Shown piece by piece: positions 8,987 through 18,323 of a DNA stretch of 64,000 nt. The translations under genes were made by a program, and so were the position numbers. The DNA comes from Opitutaceae bacterium (lineage in GTDB: Bacteria > Verrucomicrobiota > Verrucomicrobiia > Opitutales > Opitutaceae), in the NCBI GenBank assembly GCA_014879845.1, contig JACSRI010000119.1, positions 26,983 through 90,982 of the forward strand. The letters are read 5' to 3'. Position 1 is the stretch's first letter; each line of letters starts with the position of its first letter. The notes beneath the pieces are model-generated. The model did not search any database, was not told the origin of the DNA, and saw only the letters and a program-made list of their open reading frames with translations.

Positions 8987-9007
8987 ATGTCATCCAATAG
9001 TTGACAA
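8987..9007. promoter_or_regulatory. palindromic operator (site 2) upstream of dmeF
   Basis: Read on the minus strand this 21-bp site matches site 3 (9033-9053) at 20 positions and site 1 (2301-2321) at 19: half-sites TTGTCAAC and GATGACA around TATTG. It lies 72 bp upstream of the dmeF ATG and is oriented opposite to site 3. It is the promoter-proximal member of a pair whose centres are 46 bp apart. Confidence 0.7.
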
Positions 9008-9032
9008 TCCGCCGGCCGGCCGGCGCGCGCCA

Positions 9033-9053
9033 TTGTCAACTATTGGATGACAA
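9033..9053. promoter_or_regulatory. palindromic operator (site 3) upstream of dmeF
   Basis: The site carries half-sites TTGTCAAC and GATGACAA around TATTG and differs from site 1 at one base. It is 118 bp upstream of dmeF and 18 bp beyond the end of the amylase gene. Together with site 2 it forms a perfect 21-bp inverted repeat (8988-9008 against 9032-9052) with a 23-bp GC-only spacer. Two operators facing each other are therefore expected, although the pair could also fold as a hairpin. Confidence 0.7.
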
Positions 9054-9071
9054 GGGCCCCGGGGCGGCCGA

Positions 9072-11600
9072 TCAGCGGGCGGGGGCCACGACGGTCTCGC
9101 TGGTGAGCGTGGTGCCCGCGCGGTTGCGCACGAGGAGGCGGTAGGTGCCGGCGTCGGCCTTCTTCGGGTGCGGCACGTCGTAGGTGGGCTGGGTGGCGCC
9201 GGGGATCTCGGAGCCATCGCGCAGCCACTGATATTCGAGTGGCCCGGTGCCGCTTGCGGTCGCGGCCAGTCGCAGCGGGCGATCGAGGGACAACGCCACC
9301 TGGGCTGGCGGGGCGGCGGTGATCGTCGGCACCGTGGCCCCGCGCGTGCCGAAGCTGACACCGGAGGCCGAGAACGTCAGCCCGGCGACCTGGGTCGAGA
9401 CGCGACGACCGCGCAGGTCGTCGACCGTGGCGATGATGGTGAAGATCTCGTCAGGCGAGAAGTCCGCGGGCGGATTCCAGAAGACGCGGTACGGCGCGGC
9501 GTCGTCGGTACCGAGCCACTCGTATTGGCCCGGCCGCGACGCGCGTTGCAGCACGAACGTCACTTCGGCCACACCGTCGCCGCCGCTCACCTCGGCACGG
9601 ATCTCGCGCCGGCTGGGGAAGACGAGGGCGTCGACCTCGCGGCTGGTGAACGTGAGGGTCGCACCGTCGGCGGGCGTCGCGAGCGTGATGCGCGGCGCGC
9701 CCGCCGGCTTCGGCAGTGCAGCCTGGGCGCGCCACACGGCGAACTGGAGCGGCGCGAGCGTCACGCTGGCGGCGCCCGCGGCATCGACCGTGAGGATCTC
9801 CGAGCCGGCCATTTCGGGCGTGCGCGAGTCGAAGAGGCGGACGAGCTTGGCGCCCTTCGGCTGCGACGTGGGGACGCGCGTGGTGATCGCGGTGGAGCGC
9901 GAGCTGTTCAGCGCCACGAGGTACTCCACCTTTTCCCCGCGATCGATGCGGGAGAAGGCGAAGAGCGCGGGCTCGCTCGTCGTGCGCTGGATCATCGCTC
10001 CGGTGCGTAGCGCGGCGTGTGCGGCACGCAGGCCGGCGAGGCGCGCGAATACCTGGTAGAACGGATGCTGCGGGTCGAACTTGTCGTCGGCGCCGGTGCG
10101 GGTCGTGGCGAGGAGCGTCGCGGTTCTGAACTCAGGCGCCTGCGCGGCGAACATGCTCTCGCGCGCCTGCATGTCGTTCCCGCCGCGGCCGATCATGCCC
10201 TGCTCGTCGCCGTAGTAGAGCACGGGCTGGCCGCGCGCGAGATAGAGCAGGCCGTGGCCGAGGCGCGAGAGCGCGGCGAGTTGTTCCGGCGCGGCGCCGG
10301 GGTTGTCCTGTTGGAGAAAATACGCGAAGCGCCCGGCGTCGTGGTTGCCGAGGAAGGTGGTGGTCGAGTGGACGTTGCTGTCGTGGTCGGTGTAGTAGTC
10401 GTCGCGGGCGAAGAAGTCTGCGAGCGCCGAGGCCGTGCCGCCCTGCGAGACGAAGCGGCGTGCCGCGGCGAAAAATCCGAAGTCGATCGTCGTGTCGATC
10501 GGCATCGTGCTGGTGGAGAACTCCGCGAGCACGGCGGGGTCGCCGGCGTCGTTGTAGACCTCGCCGAACTGGATGAAGTCGGGCCGGCCGAGCTCGCGCG
10601 CCCGGGCGCGGATCGCCGGGATGAAGGCCTGCCAGAACTCGGTGTTGACGTGGCGGGCGGTGTCGATGCGGAACCCGTCGACCGCGCAGCTCTCGATCCA
10701 GTGCGAGAAGATCTCGACGAAACCCTTCACCGCCTGCGGATGCTCGGTGAAGACATCGTCGAGCCCGACAAAGTCGCCGTGCGTCGCGCTCTCGCCCGCA
10801 AAGGTGGAGTTGCCGCGGTTGTGGTAGAGCGTGACGTCGTTGAGCCAGGCGGGATTCTTCACGCCGACCTCCGCGGCGGGCACCGTCGGCGTGTAGGCGA
10901 AGCTACCCTGGGTGGCGAGCAGCGGGAAGGCCGACGCGTCGTTCAGGCCGTTGAAGGCAACGGCGCGGGGATCGAAGGCGGTCCCGCTCGCATCGCGGTA
11001 GGGCGCGACCGTCGTGTCGCGGTAGCTGTGGTCGCCCTCCAGTTGGATGACATCGGCCGTGTGGTTGACGATGATGTCCATGATCACGCGCATGCCGCGC
11101 GCGTGGGCCTGCTTCACAAACTCCTGGAACTCCGCGTTCGAGCCGAGGTGCGGATCGATCTGCAGGAAGTCGAGGATCCAGTAACCATGATAGCCGGCGG
11201 TGTATCCAAGGGCGCCTTTCTGCACCGGCTTGTTTTTGAAGGGCGGTGTGACCCACACGGCGGTGATGCCGAGGTTCTTGAGGTAGTCGAGCCGCGCGGT
11301 CATGCCGGCGAAGTCGCCGCCGTGAAAGTGCGAGATGCGTGTCGGGTCGAACCCGTGGTCGTCCGGGCCTCCGGAACCGCCGCCCAGGTCGTTGGCGGTG
11401 GACCCGTTGGCGAAGCGATCGGTGAGCACGAAGTAGAGCGTCTGGCCCGCGCCGGGGTGCGTGTAGCGCGGCATCGCCACGACCGGCGCTGTCGATGCTG
11501 ACGTGGGCGCGGCGGCGGCGCCGTCGGCGGGCAGGGTGAGGGCGAGCAGGCTGGTGCAGGCGAGCAGCGCCAGGGCCGCGTGACGGGTGGGGTGGTCCAT
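9072..11600 (-). CDS. secreted GH13 alpha-amylase-type glycosidase with Ig-like C-terminus
   Basis: 842 aa from ATG 11600 (MDHPTRHAALALLACTS); an ATG at 11621 is possible but adds residues before the signal peptide. The signal peptide spans about 1-35. The GH13 barrel shows all four conserved regions: DIIVNHT, GFRIDTARH (nucleophile Asp), FIQFGEVYND (acid/base Glu) and TFLGNHDAGR (transition-state Asp). FVLTDRFANG and GYHGYWILDF are typical of maltogenic or cyclodextrin-type amylases. A C-terminal beta domain and two Ig-like modules follow; the last (about 745-842) looks like an immunoglobulin domain with EYQWLRDG and YRLLVRN. Starch or maltodextrin hydrolysis outside the cytoplasm is the likely role. 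A divergent second GH13 gene starts at 11834. Confidence 0.93.
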   Translation of the reverse strand: MDHPTRHAALALLACTSLLALTLPADGAAAAPTSASTAPVVAMPRYTHPGAGQTLYFVLTDRFANGSTANDLGGGSGGPDDHGFDPTRISHFHGGDFAGMTARLDYLKNLGITAVWVTPPFKNKPVQKGALGYTAGYHGYWILDFLQIDPHLGSNAEFQEFVKQAHARGMRVIMDIIVNHTADVIQLEGDHSYRDTTVAPYRDASGTAFDPRAVAFNGLNDASAFPLLATQGSFAYTPTVPAAEVGVKNPAWLNDVTLYHNRGNSTFAGESATHGDFVGLDDVFTEHPQAVKGFVEIFSHWIESCAVDGFRIDTARHVNTEFWQAFIPAIRARARELGRPDFIQFGEVYNDAGDPAVLAEFSTSTMPIDTTIDFGFFAAARRFVSQGGTASALADFFARDDYYTDHDSNVHSTTTFLGNHDAGRFAYFLQQDNPGAAPEQLAALSRLGHGLLYLARGQPVLYYGDEQGMIGRGGNDMQARESMFAAQAPEFRTATLLATTRTGADDKFDPQHPFYQVFARLAGLRAAHAALRTGAMIQRTTSEPALFAFSRIDRGEKVEYLVALNSSRSTAITTRVPTSQPKGAKLVRLFDSRTPEMAGSEILTVDAAGAASVTLAPLQFAVWRAQAALPKPAGAPRITLATPADGATLTFTSREVDALVFPSRREIRAEVSGGDGVAEVTFVLQRASRPGQYEWLGTDDAAPYRVFWNPPADFSPDEIFTIIATVDDLRGRRVSTQVAGLTFSASGVSFGTRGATVPTITAAPPAQVALSLDRPLRLAATASGTGPLEYQWLRDGSEIPGATQPTYDVPHPKKADAGTYRLLVRNRAGTTLTSETVVAPAR

Positions 11601-11833
11601 GGTGGGTAGACCATGGTGCACATCGGCCGCGCGGTCGAGTGGGTCGGCCGGAAGAAGGCTTGGAACGCGAGGAGAGAACTTAGGTGGCCGCGGGGCGCGA
11701 CTGGTGGCCGGAGTTGTCCGACCCTTCTCGGTTTTATGCAGTCGTGCCGGCTGGCGCGGGCGGCGGGTCCGGGCACGGTGTCCTCCACCCTGCCTCGTGC
11801 ATCATGCCGGGGCTCCGCCCTCCGCCCTCCACG
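11601..11833. promoter_or_regulatory. divergent promoter region between two GH13 genes
   Basis: This 233-bp non-coding gap separates the two divergently read amylase genes and must hold both promoters. I see no convincing sigma-70 hexamers or LacI-type operator. The only notable element is a short repeat, CCATGGT...ACCATGG, at the very start of the leftward gene. Confidence 0.45.
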
Positions 11834-13234
11834 ATGAATCCGTTCCGCCGTTGCCTCCTGTCCGGTGTATCCATCCTCGCCGCGTGCGTCGCGCTGACCA
11901 GCCGCGCGGCCGAGACCTTCACCTTCGTCGAGCCGACCGAGGTCTGTTTCGGAAAGACCGCCGCCGCACCACTGCCGGCCTGGGTGCGCACCACCACGAT
12001 CTACGAGGTCAACGTGCGCCAATATTCGAAGGACGGCTCATTTGCCGCGGTCGAGGCGGACCTGCCGCGCATCCGTGACCTCGGTGTCGGCACGCTGTGG
12101 TTCATGCCGATCCATCCGATCGGCGAGAAGAACCGCAAGGGTCCGCTCGGCAGTTACTACGCCGCGCGCGACTACCTCGCGGTCAATCCCGAGTTCGGCA
12201 CGGCCGAGGACTTTCGCCGACTGGTGAACACGGCGCACGGGCTTGGCCTGCGCGTCATCCTCGACTGGGTCGCGAATCACACCGCCTGGGACCACGTGTG
12301 GATGCAGCGCCACCCGGAGTATTTCTGGCGCGACCGCGACGGGCAGCCGGTGCCGCCGCTGGGCTTTGACTGGACCGACGTCGTGCAGCTCGACTACCGC
12401 AAACGCGACCTCTGGCGCGCCCAGATCGACGCGCTTGCGTATTGGGTGCGTGAATTCGACGTGGACGGCTTCCGCTTCGACTACGCCACGGGCGTGCCGA
12501 CGGCGTTCTGGGACGAGATGTCCGGGCAGATGCGCGCGCTGCGTCCGGACATCTTCCTGCTCGCCGAGGCGCAGGTGCCGCAGCACCAGCTGCGGGCCTT
12601 CCACGCCTCCTACTCGTTTGACATGATGCATGCCTACAACGCCATCGCGCAGGGTCGCGAGGCGGCCGGCCACATCGACGACGTGCTCGCCCAGTACCGG
12701 GTCCTCTTCCCGGCTGGAGGCGTGTTCATGCACTACACGACCAACCACGATGAGAACAGCTGGCAGGGCACGGTCTTCGAGCGGCTGGGCGGCGGTGTGC
12801 GTCCGTTTGCCGTCGTGACCTTCATGCTCGACGGCATTCCGCTCATCTACAACGGGCAGGAGGCCGGCCTGGACAAGCGCCTGAAGTTTTTCGAGCGCGA
12901 CCCGATCGCCTGGCAGCCGCACCCGCTGGCGGGTTTCTACCGCACGCTCACGGCCTTGCGGCGCGATCATCCCGCGCTCGCGACCGGAGCGACCTTCGCG
13001 CGCGTGCCGACGGCGAAGAACGCTTCCGTCTTCGGCGTGGTCCGCGAGTCGGGTGGGCGCCGCGTGGCGGCCTTCTGCAACCTGACCGCACGCGACGTGA
13101 CCTGCGACGCCGCCCACGAGCAGCTCTCGGGGCGTTGGCGCGAGGCTTTCACGGGCGAGACGCTTGTTTCGGCCGGGTCGGTCCGACTCGAACTGCGCAG
13201 CTGGGAATACCGGGTATGGGTCTCCGAGCCGTGA
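11834..13234 (+). CDS. secreted GH13 glycosidase (alpha-amylase family)
   Basis: 466 aa from ATG 11834 (MNPFRRCLLSGVSILAAC), giving a signal peptide of about 24 residues that ends in TSRAAE; the Cys at 17 lies within the hydrophobic core rather than in a lipobox. The GH13 signatures are DWVANHT, GFRFDYATG (nucleophile Asp), IFLLAEAQ (acid/base Glu) and YTTNHDENS (Asp). The N-terminal ...IYEVNVRQYSKDGSF start and IHPIGEKNRKGPLGS are typical of periplasmic or extracellular maltodextrin-active amylases. A short C-terminal beta-sandwich follows. It is read away from the other amylase, and both may act in sequence on the same alpha-glucan (inference). Confidence 0.92.
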   Translation: MNPFRRCLLSGVSILAACVALTSRAAETFTFVEPTEVCFGKTAAAPLPAWVRTTTIYEVNVRQYSKDGSFAAVEADLPRIRDLGVGTLWFMPIHPIGEKNRKGPLGSYYAARDYLAVNPEFGTAEDFRRLVNTAHGLGLRVILDWVANHTAWDHVWMQRHPEYFWRDRDGQPVPPLGFDWTDVVQLDYRKRDLWRAQIDALAYWVREFDVDGFRFDYATGVPTAFWDEMSGQMRALRPDIFLLAEAQVPQHQLRAFHASYSFDMMHAYNAIAQGREAAGHIDDVLAQYRVLFPAGGVFMHYTTNHDENSWQGTVFERLGGGVRPFAVVTFMLDGIPLIYNGQEAGLDKRLKFFERDPIAWQPHPLAGFYRTLTALRRDHPALATGATFARVPTAKNASVFGVVRESGGRRVAAFCNLTARDVTCDAAHEQLSGRWREAFTGETLVSAGSVRLELRSWEYRVWVSEP

Positions 13235-13455
13235 GGCCGCCGGCATGGGGTGGGTGATCGAACGCCTTGGGTCGGCCGAGGCGGGTGGGGCGCGACGGCC
13301 CCGCCCGAAAAGCGCTTGCGTTGCCCTCCCCAGCTAGGACACTCGCCGCTCAAACCGCCTGCCTCCCTCCACCTGCGGAATCGACTCACCGCACTTCCTC
13401 GGCCCCAAGAAAGCACCCGCTCCCGCGTAATTTCCCCGGGGCCTCGATCGCAAAC

Positions 13456-15336
13456 ATGGACGACACGCCAGCGAACCAGACGCCGGGCGAAGATTTCAAC
13501 AAGCTCGACCTGAGCGCCCTGCAGGCGTTCCAGTTCGGCACGCAATGGACCGATGCCGGGACGAAGAAGCCCTCCGGCGGTTCATCGCACGGTTCTCCTC
13601 GCGAGGGCGAGAGCGGCGCACCCCGGCGTGATCGCCGCCCGCCGCGCCGGCCCTCTGAAGGAGGCGAGGGTTTTCGCGGAGGCGAGCGCAGCGATGCGCC
13701 GCGCGAAGATATCCAGGGCGGCGCGCGTCCCCCGCGCGAGCGCTTCGGCGGTCCGCGTGAGGGCGGTCCGCGTCGTCCGTTCCCGCCCCGTGAAGGCGGC
13801 GGTGAGCGCGGCCCGCGCCCCGAAGGTGGCGATCGGTTTGGCGGACGTCCGCGTTTCGAGCGCGGTGGTCCGGGTCGCGAAGGTGGCGAGCGAGGCGATT
13901 TCGGCCCGCGCCGTCCCTCGGGCCCGCCGCGTCCGTACCTCAGTCCGGTCTTCGAGATCACCTTCTATCCGGACGATACCGGCTTCAACGCGCTGGTGAA
14001 GGCGATGCGGTCCTCGTGCCGCACGTATGAACTCTTCGAGATCGCCCGCCTGATCCTCGGCAAGGTCGAGCGCTGCGTGCTCGTCTTCAAGCGCCGGCCC
14101 GAGACGCCAGGTGGCTCGAGCGGTCCGGTCTACCTGTCCGTGCCGGACGGCGTGCCCTTCCCGTCGGAGGAGGAGGCGATCAACCACGCACTCGAGCGCA
14201 TGATGGACCAGTTCTTCACGACCGAGGTCGTGGAGGTCGAGCCGCCGAAGGGATCGTTCCAGTTCGTCAGCCGCTGCCCCATCACCAAGGACCTGCTCGC
14301 GCCGGCCAACTACCACCGCTACGCGCAGATCGTGCAGCATCACTACAACGCCCGCGGCATCCGCATGCCGTTCGACAAGTATAAGGCGGCGCTGGAGGTG
14401 GTGCGCGATCCCGAGGCGGTGACGCAGTGGCTGGAATCGATGAAGAAGGTCACGCGCTACACCTACAAGCTCGCGCCCGAGGGCGAACCCGCGGTCTTCG
14501 ACAACATCGAGGACGCGCGCGCCCATGTCCTGCGCACGGCGCGCGACCGCATCGTGCGCGCGGCCGAGACCGCCCGCGTCGCGGCCAAGGCCGTGGAGTC
14601 CGTCGGCGGCAGCGAGGCCTTCCGCGCCATGCACGGCGCGCTCGAGATGCAGCGTCGTTTCCCGCTCGATACAGCCAACGCGTTGCGCGGGCGGCTGCGC
14701 CGCGAGAACTTCCACATCTTCAAGCGCGGCTCCAAGGGCATCACGTATGTGTGCTCGGTGCGCCGCAAGTTCCGCCAGCCCGGCCAGACCTTCTCCGACT
14801 CGATCAATGCGCTCATCGCGTTTCTCGATGCCAATCCACTGGTCAATGTCGCCGAGCTGCCGCTGAAGTTCCTGGGCTTCGCCCCGCCGGCCGCTCCGGC
14901 CCCGGCGACCCCGGCCGCCCCGGTCGAAGGGGCGCCAGCCGAATCGTCGGAGTCGACGCCCGTCCCGGCCGAGGCAGCTCCGGCACCCGCAGTGGCCGAA
15001 CTCGGTGCCGACCAGAAGGCGACGCTCAACCGCCTCGTGCTCGATCTGCGCTGGCTCGTCGCCGAAGGCTACGTGGCCGAGTATTCGGATGGCCGGCTCT
15101 TCGCGCATCCGGTCCTGGCCCAGGGCCAGACCGAGCCGACCGAGGAGAAGGATCACGAGCCATCATCGGCCGGTGGCGAAGCGGCACCCGCCGAAGCCTC
15201 CGCCGGGAATGAGCCCGCCGCGGAAACTCCCGCGAGCGAGGCCGCACCTGCGGCCGAAGTTGAGACGCCGTCGGCGGTCGAGCCGGCAGCCGAACCTGCG
15301 GCCGAGGCGCCCACCGAGCCGAAGCCGGAAGCCTGA
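13456..15336 (+). CDS. RG/EGG-rich protein with conserved central domain, function unknown
   Basis: 626 aa from ATG 13456 (MDDTPANQTPGEDF); longer in-frame starts add only random-looking sequence. There are three parts. Residues about 39-160 are a disordered tract built from Arg, Gly, Glu and Pro (RPPRERFGG, PREGGGERG, DRFGGRPRF) like RGG boxes. Residues about 161-480 are ordered, starting PYLSPVFEITFYPDD and ending LPLKFLGF. They include a basic segment, ENFHIFKRGSKGITYVC. Residues about 485-626 are an acidic Ala/Pro/Glu tail interrupted by a short helical patch (ATLNRLVLDLRWLVAEGYV). No signal peptide or membrane helix is present. RNA binding is inferred from the RGG-like tract; I do not recognise the central domain. 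A strong terminator follows. Confidence 0.8.
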   Translation: MDDTPANQTPGEDFNKLDLSALQAFQFGTQWTDAGTKKPSGGSSHGSPREGESGAPRRDRRPPRRPSEGGEGFRGGERSDAPREDIQGGARPPRERFGGPREGGPRRPFPPREGGGERGPRPEGGDRFGGRPRFERGGPGREGGERGDFGPRRPSGPPRPYLSPVFEITFYPDDTGFNALVKAMRSSCRTYELFEIARLILGKVERCVLVFKRRPETPGGSSGPVYLSVPDGVPFPSEEEAINHALERMMDQFFTTEVVEVEPPKGSFQFVSRCPITKDLLAPANYHRYAQIVQHHYNARGIRMPFDKYKAALEVVRDPEAVTQWLESMKKVTRYTYKLAPEGEPAVFDNIEDARAHVLRTARDRIVRAAETARVAAKAVESVGGSEAFRAMHGALEMQRRFPLDTANALRGRLRRENFHIFKRGSKGITYVCSVRRKFRQPGQTFSDSINALIAFLDANPLVNVAELPLKFLGFAPPAAPAPATPAAPVEGAPAESSESTPVPAEAAPAPAVAELGADQKATLNRLVLDLRWLVAEGYVAEYSDGRLFAHPVLAQGQTEPTEEKDHEPSSAGGEAAPAEASAGNEPAAETPASEAAPAAEVETPSAVEPAAEPAAEAPTEPKPEA

Positions 15337-15359
15337 CCTTCGGGTTTGTTCCGATTTTC

Positions 15360-15399
15360 GACGAGCCTCTACCGCACCGCGGGGAGGCTCGTCTTTTTT
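15360..15399 (+). terminator. rho-independent terminator
   Basis: A perfect 10-bp stem, GACGAGCCTC (15360-15369) with GAGGCTCGTC (15384-15393), has a 14-nt loop and is followed directly by six T. It lies 23 bp after the RG-rich protein gene and just before the converging tsaE stop. Confidence 0.9.
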
Positions 15400-15400
15400 C

Positions 15401-15835
15401 TCACGCACGGCGACGGATCGATCGCGCGCCGTCGCGTGTGATCGCGAGGTCGAGCCAGAGCGTGTCGGCCGGCAGGATCGAGGCGATGCGCTCGGGCCAC
15501 TCGACCGCGAGGCACCAGGGCGAGACAAGAAAGTCCTCCACCATCAGCGCCTCCCAACTCCCGGGGCCGTCCAGCCGGTAGGCGTCGACGTGCACGAGCA
15601 GGCGTTCGCCGCGGTGCAGGTTGCACACCGCGAAGCTCGGGCTCGTCACGGTCTCGCGCACGCCCCAGGCCGCGGCGAGGCCCTTGACGAAGGTCGTCTT
15701 GCCGGCACCGAGATCGCCGGAGAGCGCGAGCACCCGGTCGGCCGGCAGGGCGGCGGCGAGCCGGGCCGCGATCGTGCGCGTCTCGGCCTCGGTGGCCGCG
15801 AGCAGCCCGGCATGCAGCTCAGCGAAAATGCTCAT
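15401..15835 (-). CDS. tsaE: tRNA threonylcarbamoyladenosine biosynthesis ATPase TsaE
   Basis: 144 aa from ATG 15835 ([16 protein letters not shown]). It carries the Walker A motif in [21 protein letters not shown] (G40 to T47) and the family signature [10 protein letters not shown], with HVDAYRL and LAVEWPERI downstream. TsaE is the small ATPase that drives turnover of the TsaB-TsaD complex making the t6A modification at position 37 of ANN-decoding tRNAs. It overlaps the end of thiL by 17 bp, so the two are translationally coupled. Confidence 0.95.
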   Translation of the reverse strand: MSIFAELHAGLLAATEAETRTIAARLAAALPADRVLALSGDLGAGKTTFVKGLAAAWGVRETVTSPSFAVCNLHRGERLLVHVDAYRLDGPGSWEALMVEDFLVSPWCLAVEWPERIASILPADTLWLDLAITRDGARSIRRRA

Positions 15836-16784
15836 AACCCCGGGTGAGTACGCCGCCGGGTAGGGCGGGTTCGAAACGCAGCGCGCGGCCCGAGGGCTCG
15901 TCGCTCGCGTTGCGCAGGATGCGGCCAATGCAGGAGAGCGGTGTCGGGTGCGCGCGGTGCCAGGCGATGATGAAGTCCTCGATCGCGCGCGGCGCCACGG
16001 CGAAGAGCAGCTCGTAGTCCTCACCGTCGTTGAGCACGCAGTCGAGCGGGTCGCGGCGCGTGCGGCGTGCGAGCCGGCGCGCCGCGACGCTGACCGGGAG
16101 CGTGCGCGGGTCGATGACGACCTCGCAGGCGTCGGGCACGAGCGCGGCCAGGTCCTTGCCCAGCCCGTCGCTCAGGTCGATGGCCGCGTGCACCTCGCGG
16201 CGCCCGGCCAGCCAGCGCCCCTCGGCCAGGCGTGGCATGAAGCGCGTATGCTTGCCGAGGATACTGCCGCCGAGCGCGCCGGTGACGAAGAGCAGGTCGC
16301 CCGGCCGCGCACCGGCGCGCGTGAGCGGTCGCGCGGGCGCGTCGCCGAAGAGCGTGAGAAAGGCCGAGAACGGACCGCTCGTCTGCGCGCAATCCCCGCC
16401 GACGATGTGCACGTCGTGGGCGCGCGCGCAGGCGGCGAGACCGCGGTAGAAGCCGCGCAGCCAGGCGACCGGGAGCGTGGGCGGCGCGGCTAGCGCGATA
16501 ACCGCGCTGTGCGGGCGACCGCCCATCGAGGCGATGTCGCTGAGGTTGCGTTTCAGCAACTTGGCGGCGACGGCGGTGGCGGGCACACGATCGTCGAAGT
16601 GACGGCCCGCGATCACCGGGTCGACGGTCACGAGCTGCTGCGCGCGCCGGGGCGGCAGGACCGCGCAATCATCGCCGATCCCGTGCGGCGGCGGCGGGTT
16701 GGCCGCGCCGAGCCAGTCCTGGATCGCCTGGATCAGGCGGGTCTCCCCGAGTGAGGCGAGCGTGGCGGAACGGGCCGAGGGCAT
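15819..16784 (-). CDS. thiL: thiamine-monophosphate kinase
   Basis: 321 aa from ATG 16784 ([19 protein letters not shown]). The enzyme phosphorylates thiamine monophosphate to thiamine diphosphate with ATP. Signatures of the PurM/ThiL superfamily are present: [13 protein letters not shown] near the N-terminus, [26 protein letters not shown], and [13 protein letters not shown], with [13 protein letters not shown] near the end. The usual length is about 320 aa. It is 25 bp downstream of the CPBP protease gene and overlaps tsaE, so the three genes form one leftward operon. No other thiamine genes are nearby. Confidence 0.95.
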   Translation of the reverse strand: MPSARSATLASLGETRLIQAIQDWLGAANPPPPHGIGDDCAVLPPRRAQQLVTVDPVIAGRHFDDRVPATAVAAKLLKRNLSDIASMGGRPHSAVIALAAPPTLPVAWLRGFYRGLAACARAHDVHIVGGDCAQTSGPFSAFLTLFGDAPARPLTRAGARPGDLLFVTGALGGSILGKHTRFMPRLAEGRWLAGRREVHAAIDLSDGLGKDLAALVPDACEVVIDPRTLPVSVAARRLARRTRRDPLDCVLNDGEDYELLFAVAPRAIEDFIIAWHRAHPTPLSCIGRILRNASDEPSGRALRFEPALPGGVLTRGYEHFR

Positions 16785-16809
16785 GGGAAAGGGCCGGGCT
16801 GGTGCGGCG

Positions 16810-17631
16810 TCAGGCCGTGGCCACTCCCGAGATGATCGAGAGCAGCGTGTTGAGGTTAAACGCGGCGTGCAGCACGATGGCCGCGAGGATGCGGCCACTC
16901 CGGTGGTAGACGTGGGCCAGCGCGAGACCGAGTGCGAAGAGCGGCAGCGCGGCCTGGAGGTTCCAGTGCATCGCGGCGAAAAGCGCGGCGCTCACGGTCG
17001 CGGCCAAGGTCGGCCGCATGCGGTTCGCGAGGAACCGGAAAAACCCGGCGCGAAACACCAGTTCCTCGCCGACCGGTGCGAGCACGGCCACGACGAAGAA
17101 CCATTGCGCGAGCATCCACGGGGACTCGGTGGCGGCGATGACACGGACCGCATCCTGGACGTCGGTCGGCAGGCCGAGGGCGCGGATCAGGGCGCTCCAG
17201 CCGAAGGCGAGCAGCGCACACACCGGCATGAAGTAGACCAGCCCCAAGGCCCCGATGCCCGCGCTGCGCAGCAGGCTCTCGCGTCCCTCGCCCGGGTGGC
17301 CGGTCGGCAGCAATCGGAAAAGCAGCGCCGCCGCCGTCAGGGCCAGGCCCATCGCGTAACCTGCGGCGAGGAGGGCGGTGCCCGAGGGCGGGTGTGTTGT
17401 CTCGACGCGGGCCAGCCAGGAGATCCCCTGTGTGACGAATACGAGCAGGACGACGGTGAAAAACGGCAACAGCAGAAAGTCGCCCCAGCCGATCGTCCAG
17501 GCGGGAAGGCGCGGACTGCCATCGATCCAGCGTTGCGCCCCACCGCCGACCAGCGCGCGTATCCACAGAATGGTGCCGACGATCAGCAGCGTGATGGCCG
17601 CCGACCAGTAGAGGGCCTGGGCTACCGGCAT
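16810..17631 (-). CDS. CPBP-family intramembrane metalloprotease
   Basis: 273 aa from ATG 17631 (MPVAQALYWSAAITLL) with about seven to eight hydrophobic segments. The active-site motifs of the Rce1/Abi (CPBP) family are complete: the Glu pair in PVGEELVFRAGFFRFL, a His in FAAMHWNLQAALPLFALG, and a second His in VLHAAFNLNT. The family cleaves membrane-bound or prenylated substrates or acts in bacteriocin immunity; no specific substrate can be named here. It is the first gene of the leftward operon with thiL and tsaE. Confidence 0.9.
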   Translation of the reverse strand: MPVAQALYWSAAITLLIVGTILWIRALVGGGAQRWIDGSPRLPAWTIGWGDFLLLPFFTVVLLVFVTQGISWLARVETTHPPSGTALLAAGYAMGLALTAAALLFRLLPTGHPGEGRESLLRSAGIGALGLVYFMPVCALLAFGWSALIRALGLPTDVQDAVRVIAATESPWMLAQWFFVVAVLAPVGEELVFRAGFFRFLANRMRPTLAATVSAALFAAMHWNLQAALPLFALGLALAHVYHRSGRILAAIVLHAAFNLNTLLSIISGVATA

Positions 17632-17795
17632 GATGGACTGGAATAATCACACCCGGCTCCCGGGGCGACGGGCGGGGTGGCGTGATGGAGGGTTACGGAG
17701 GGCGGCATCCTCTCGATAAGCGCGACGGACTCCGGCCCGGTCGACCTTTTTCGACGGGCGGGACCGGCGGTGTGTGCGCGACCGCGCGCCGTCGT

Positions 17796-18323
17796 TCACT
17801 CGCCGACGCGTTTGAACGTGCCTGGGTTGGTAAACAGGTCCGGGTCCCGTGCGTGTTTCTTGAATGCCTCGCGCAGCGCCGCGCGGCCGGAGAGCTCGGA
17901 ACTCACGAGGCTGTCGTTGAGCGTGCGGATCTCGAGCTGCCCGGCGACCAGGCGGTACGAGACCACCTGATAGCGCCCCGTTCCGGTGGGCAGGCCGTCG
18001 TGCGATCCCAACAACTCCACCTGCACGCACGGCACGCCGGCCTCGGTGATGGCGTAGGCGCGGAAATACATGCTGTCCGCCGGTTTGGTGGGGTAGTGCA
18101 CCAGGTATTCGGTCTCCGAGAACCGCAGGATGACCATCGTCTCGGGCCCGTCGTCGTCGGGATCGACGGCTTCCCACACGCCGAGGACCGCGGGATCGAC
18201 CGGGGTGGTGTGTCGCGTCTCGAGCGGCGCGTCGTAGATGCAGCCGGTGAGCAGCAGGGCCGACGCGACGGTGGCCGCCGCGGGAAGTAACGCGCGCCAG
18301 GGCGGGAGCATGCGTGTCTTCAT
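17796..18323 (-). CDS. putative lipoprotein, unknown function
   Basis: 175 aa from ATG 18323 (MKTRMLPPWRALLPAA). The N-terminus ends in a clear lipobox, LLLTGC at about 24-29, so it should be lipid-anchored, and the absence of Asp at +2 (Ile) suggests outer-membrane sorting by the E. coli rule. The mature part has a lipocalin-like look (VLGVWEAVDPDDDG, MVILRFSETEYLVHYP, YRLVAGQLEIRTL), which resembles small beta-rich lipoproteins that report on residual signal (inference). It is read away from the DUF58 gene at 18470. Confidence 0.8.
   Translation of the reverse strand: MKTRMLPPWRALLPAAATVASALLLTGCIYDAPLETRHTTPVDPAVLGVWEAVDPDDDGPETMVILRFSETEYLVHYPTKPADSMYFRAYAITEAGVPCVQVELLGSHDGLPTGTGRYQVVSYRLVAGQLEIRTLNDSLVSSELSGRAALREAFKKHARDPDLFTNPGTFKRVGE

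Noticed and set aside
11597..11616. Operator at the amylase start (CCATGGT...ACCATGG)
   Set aside because: The arms coincide with the start codon itself and are too short to support a regulator site.
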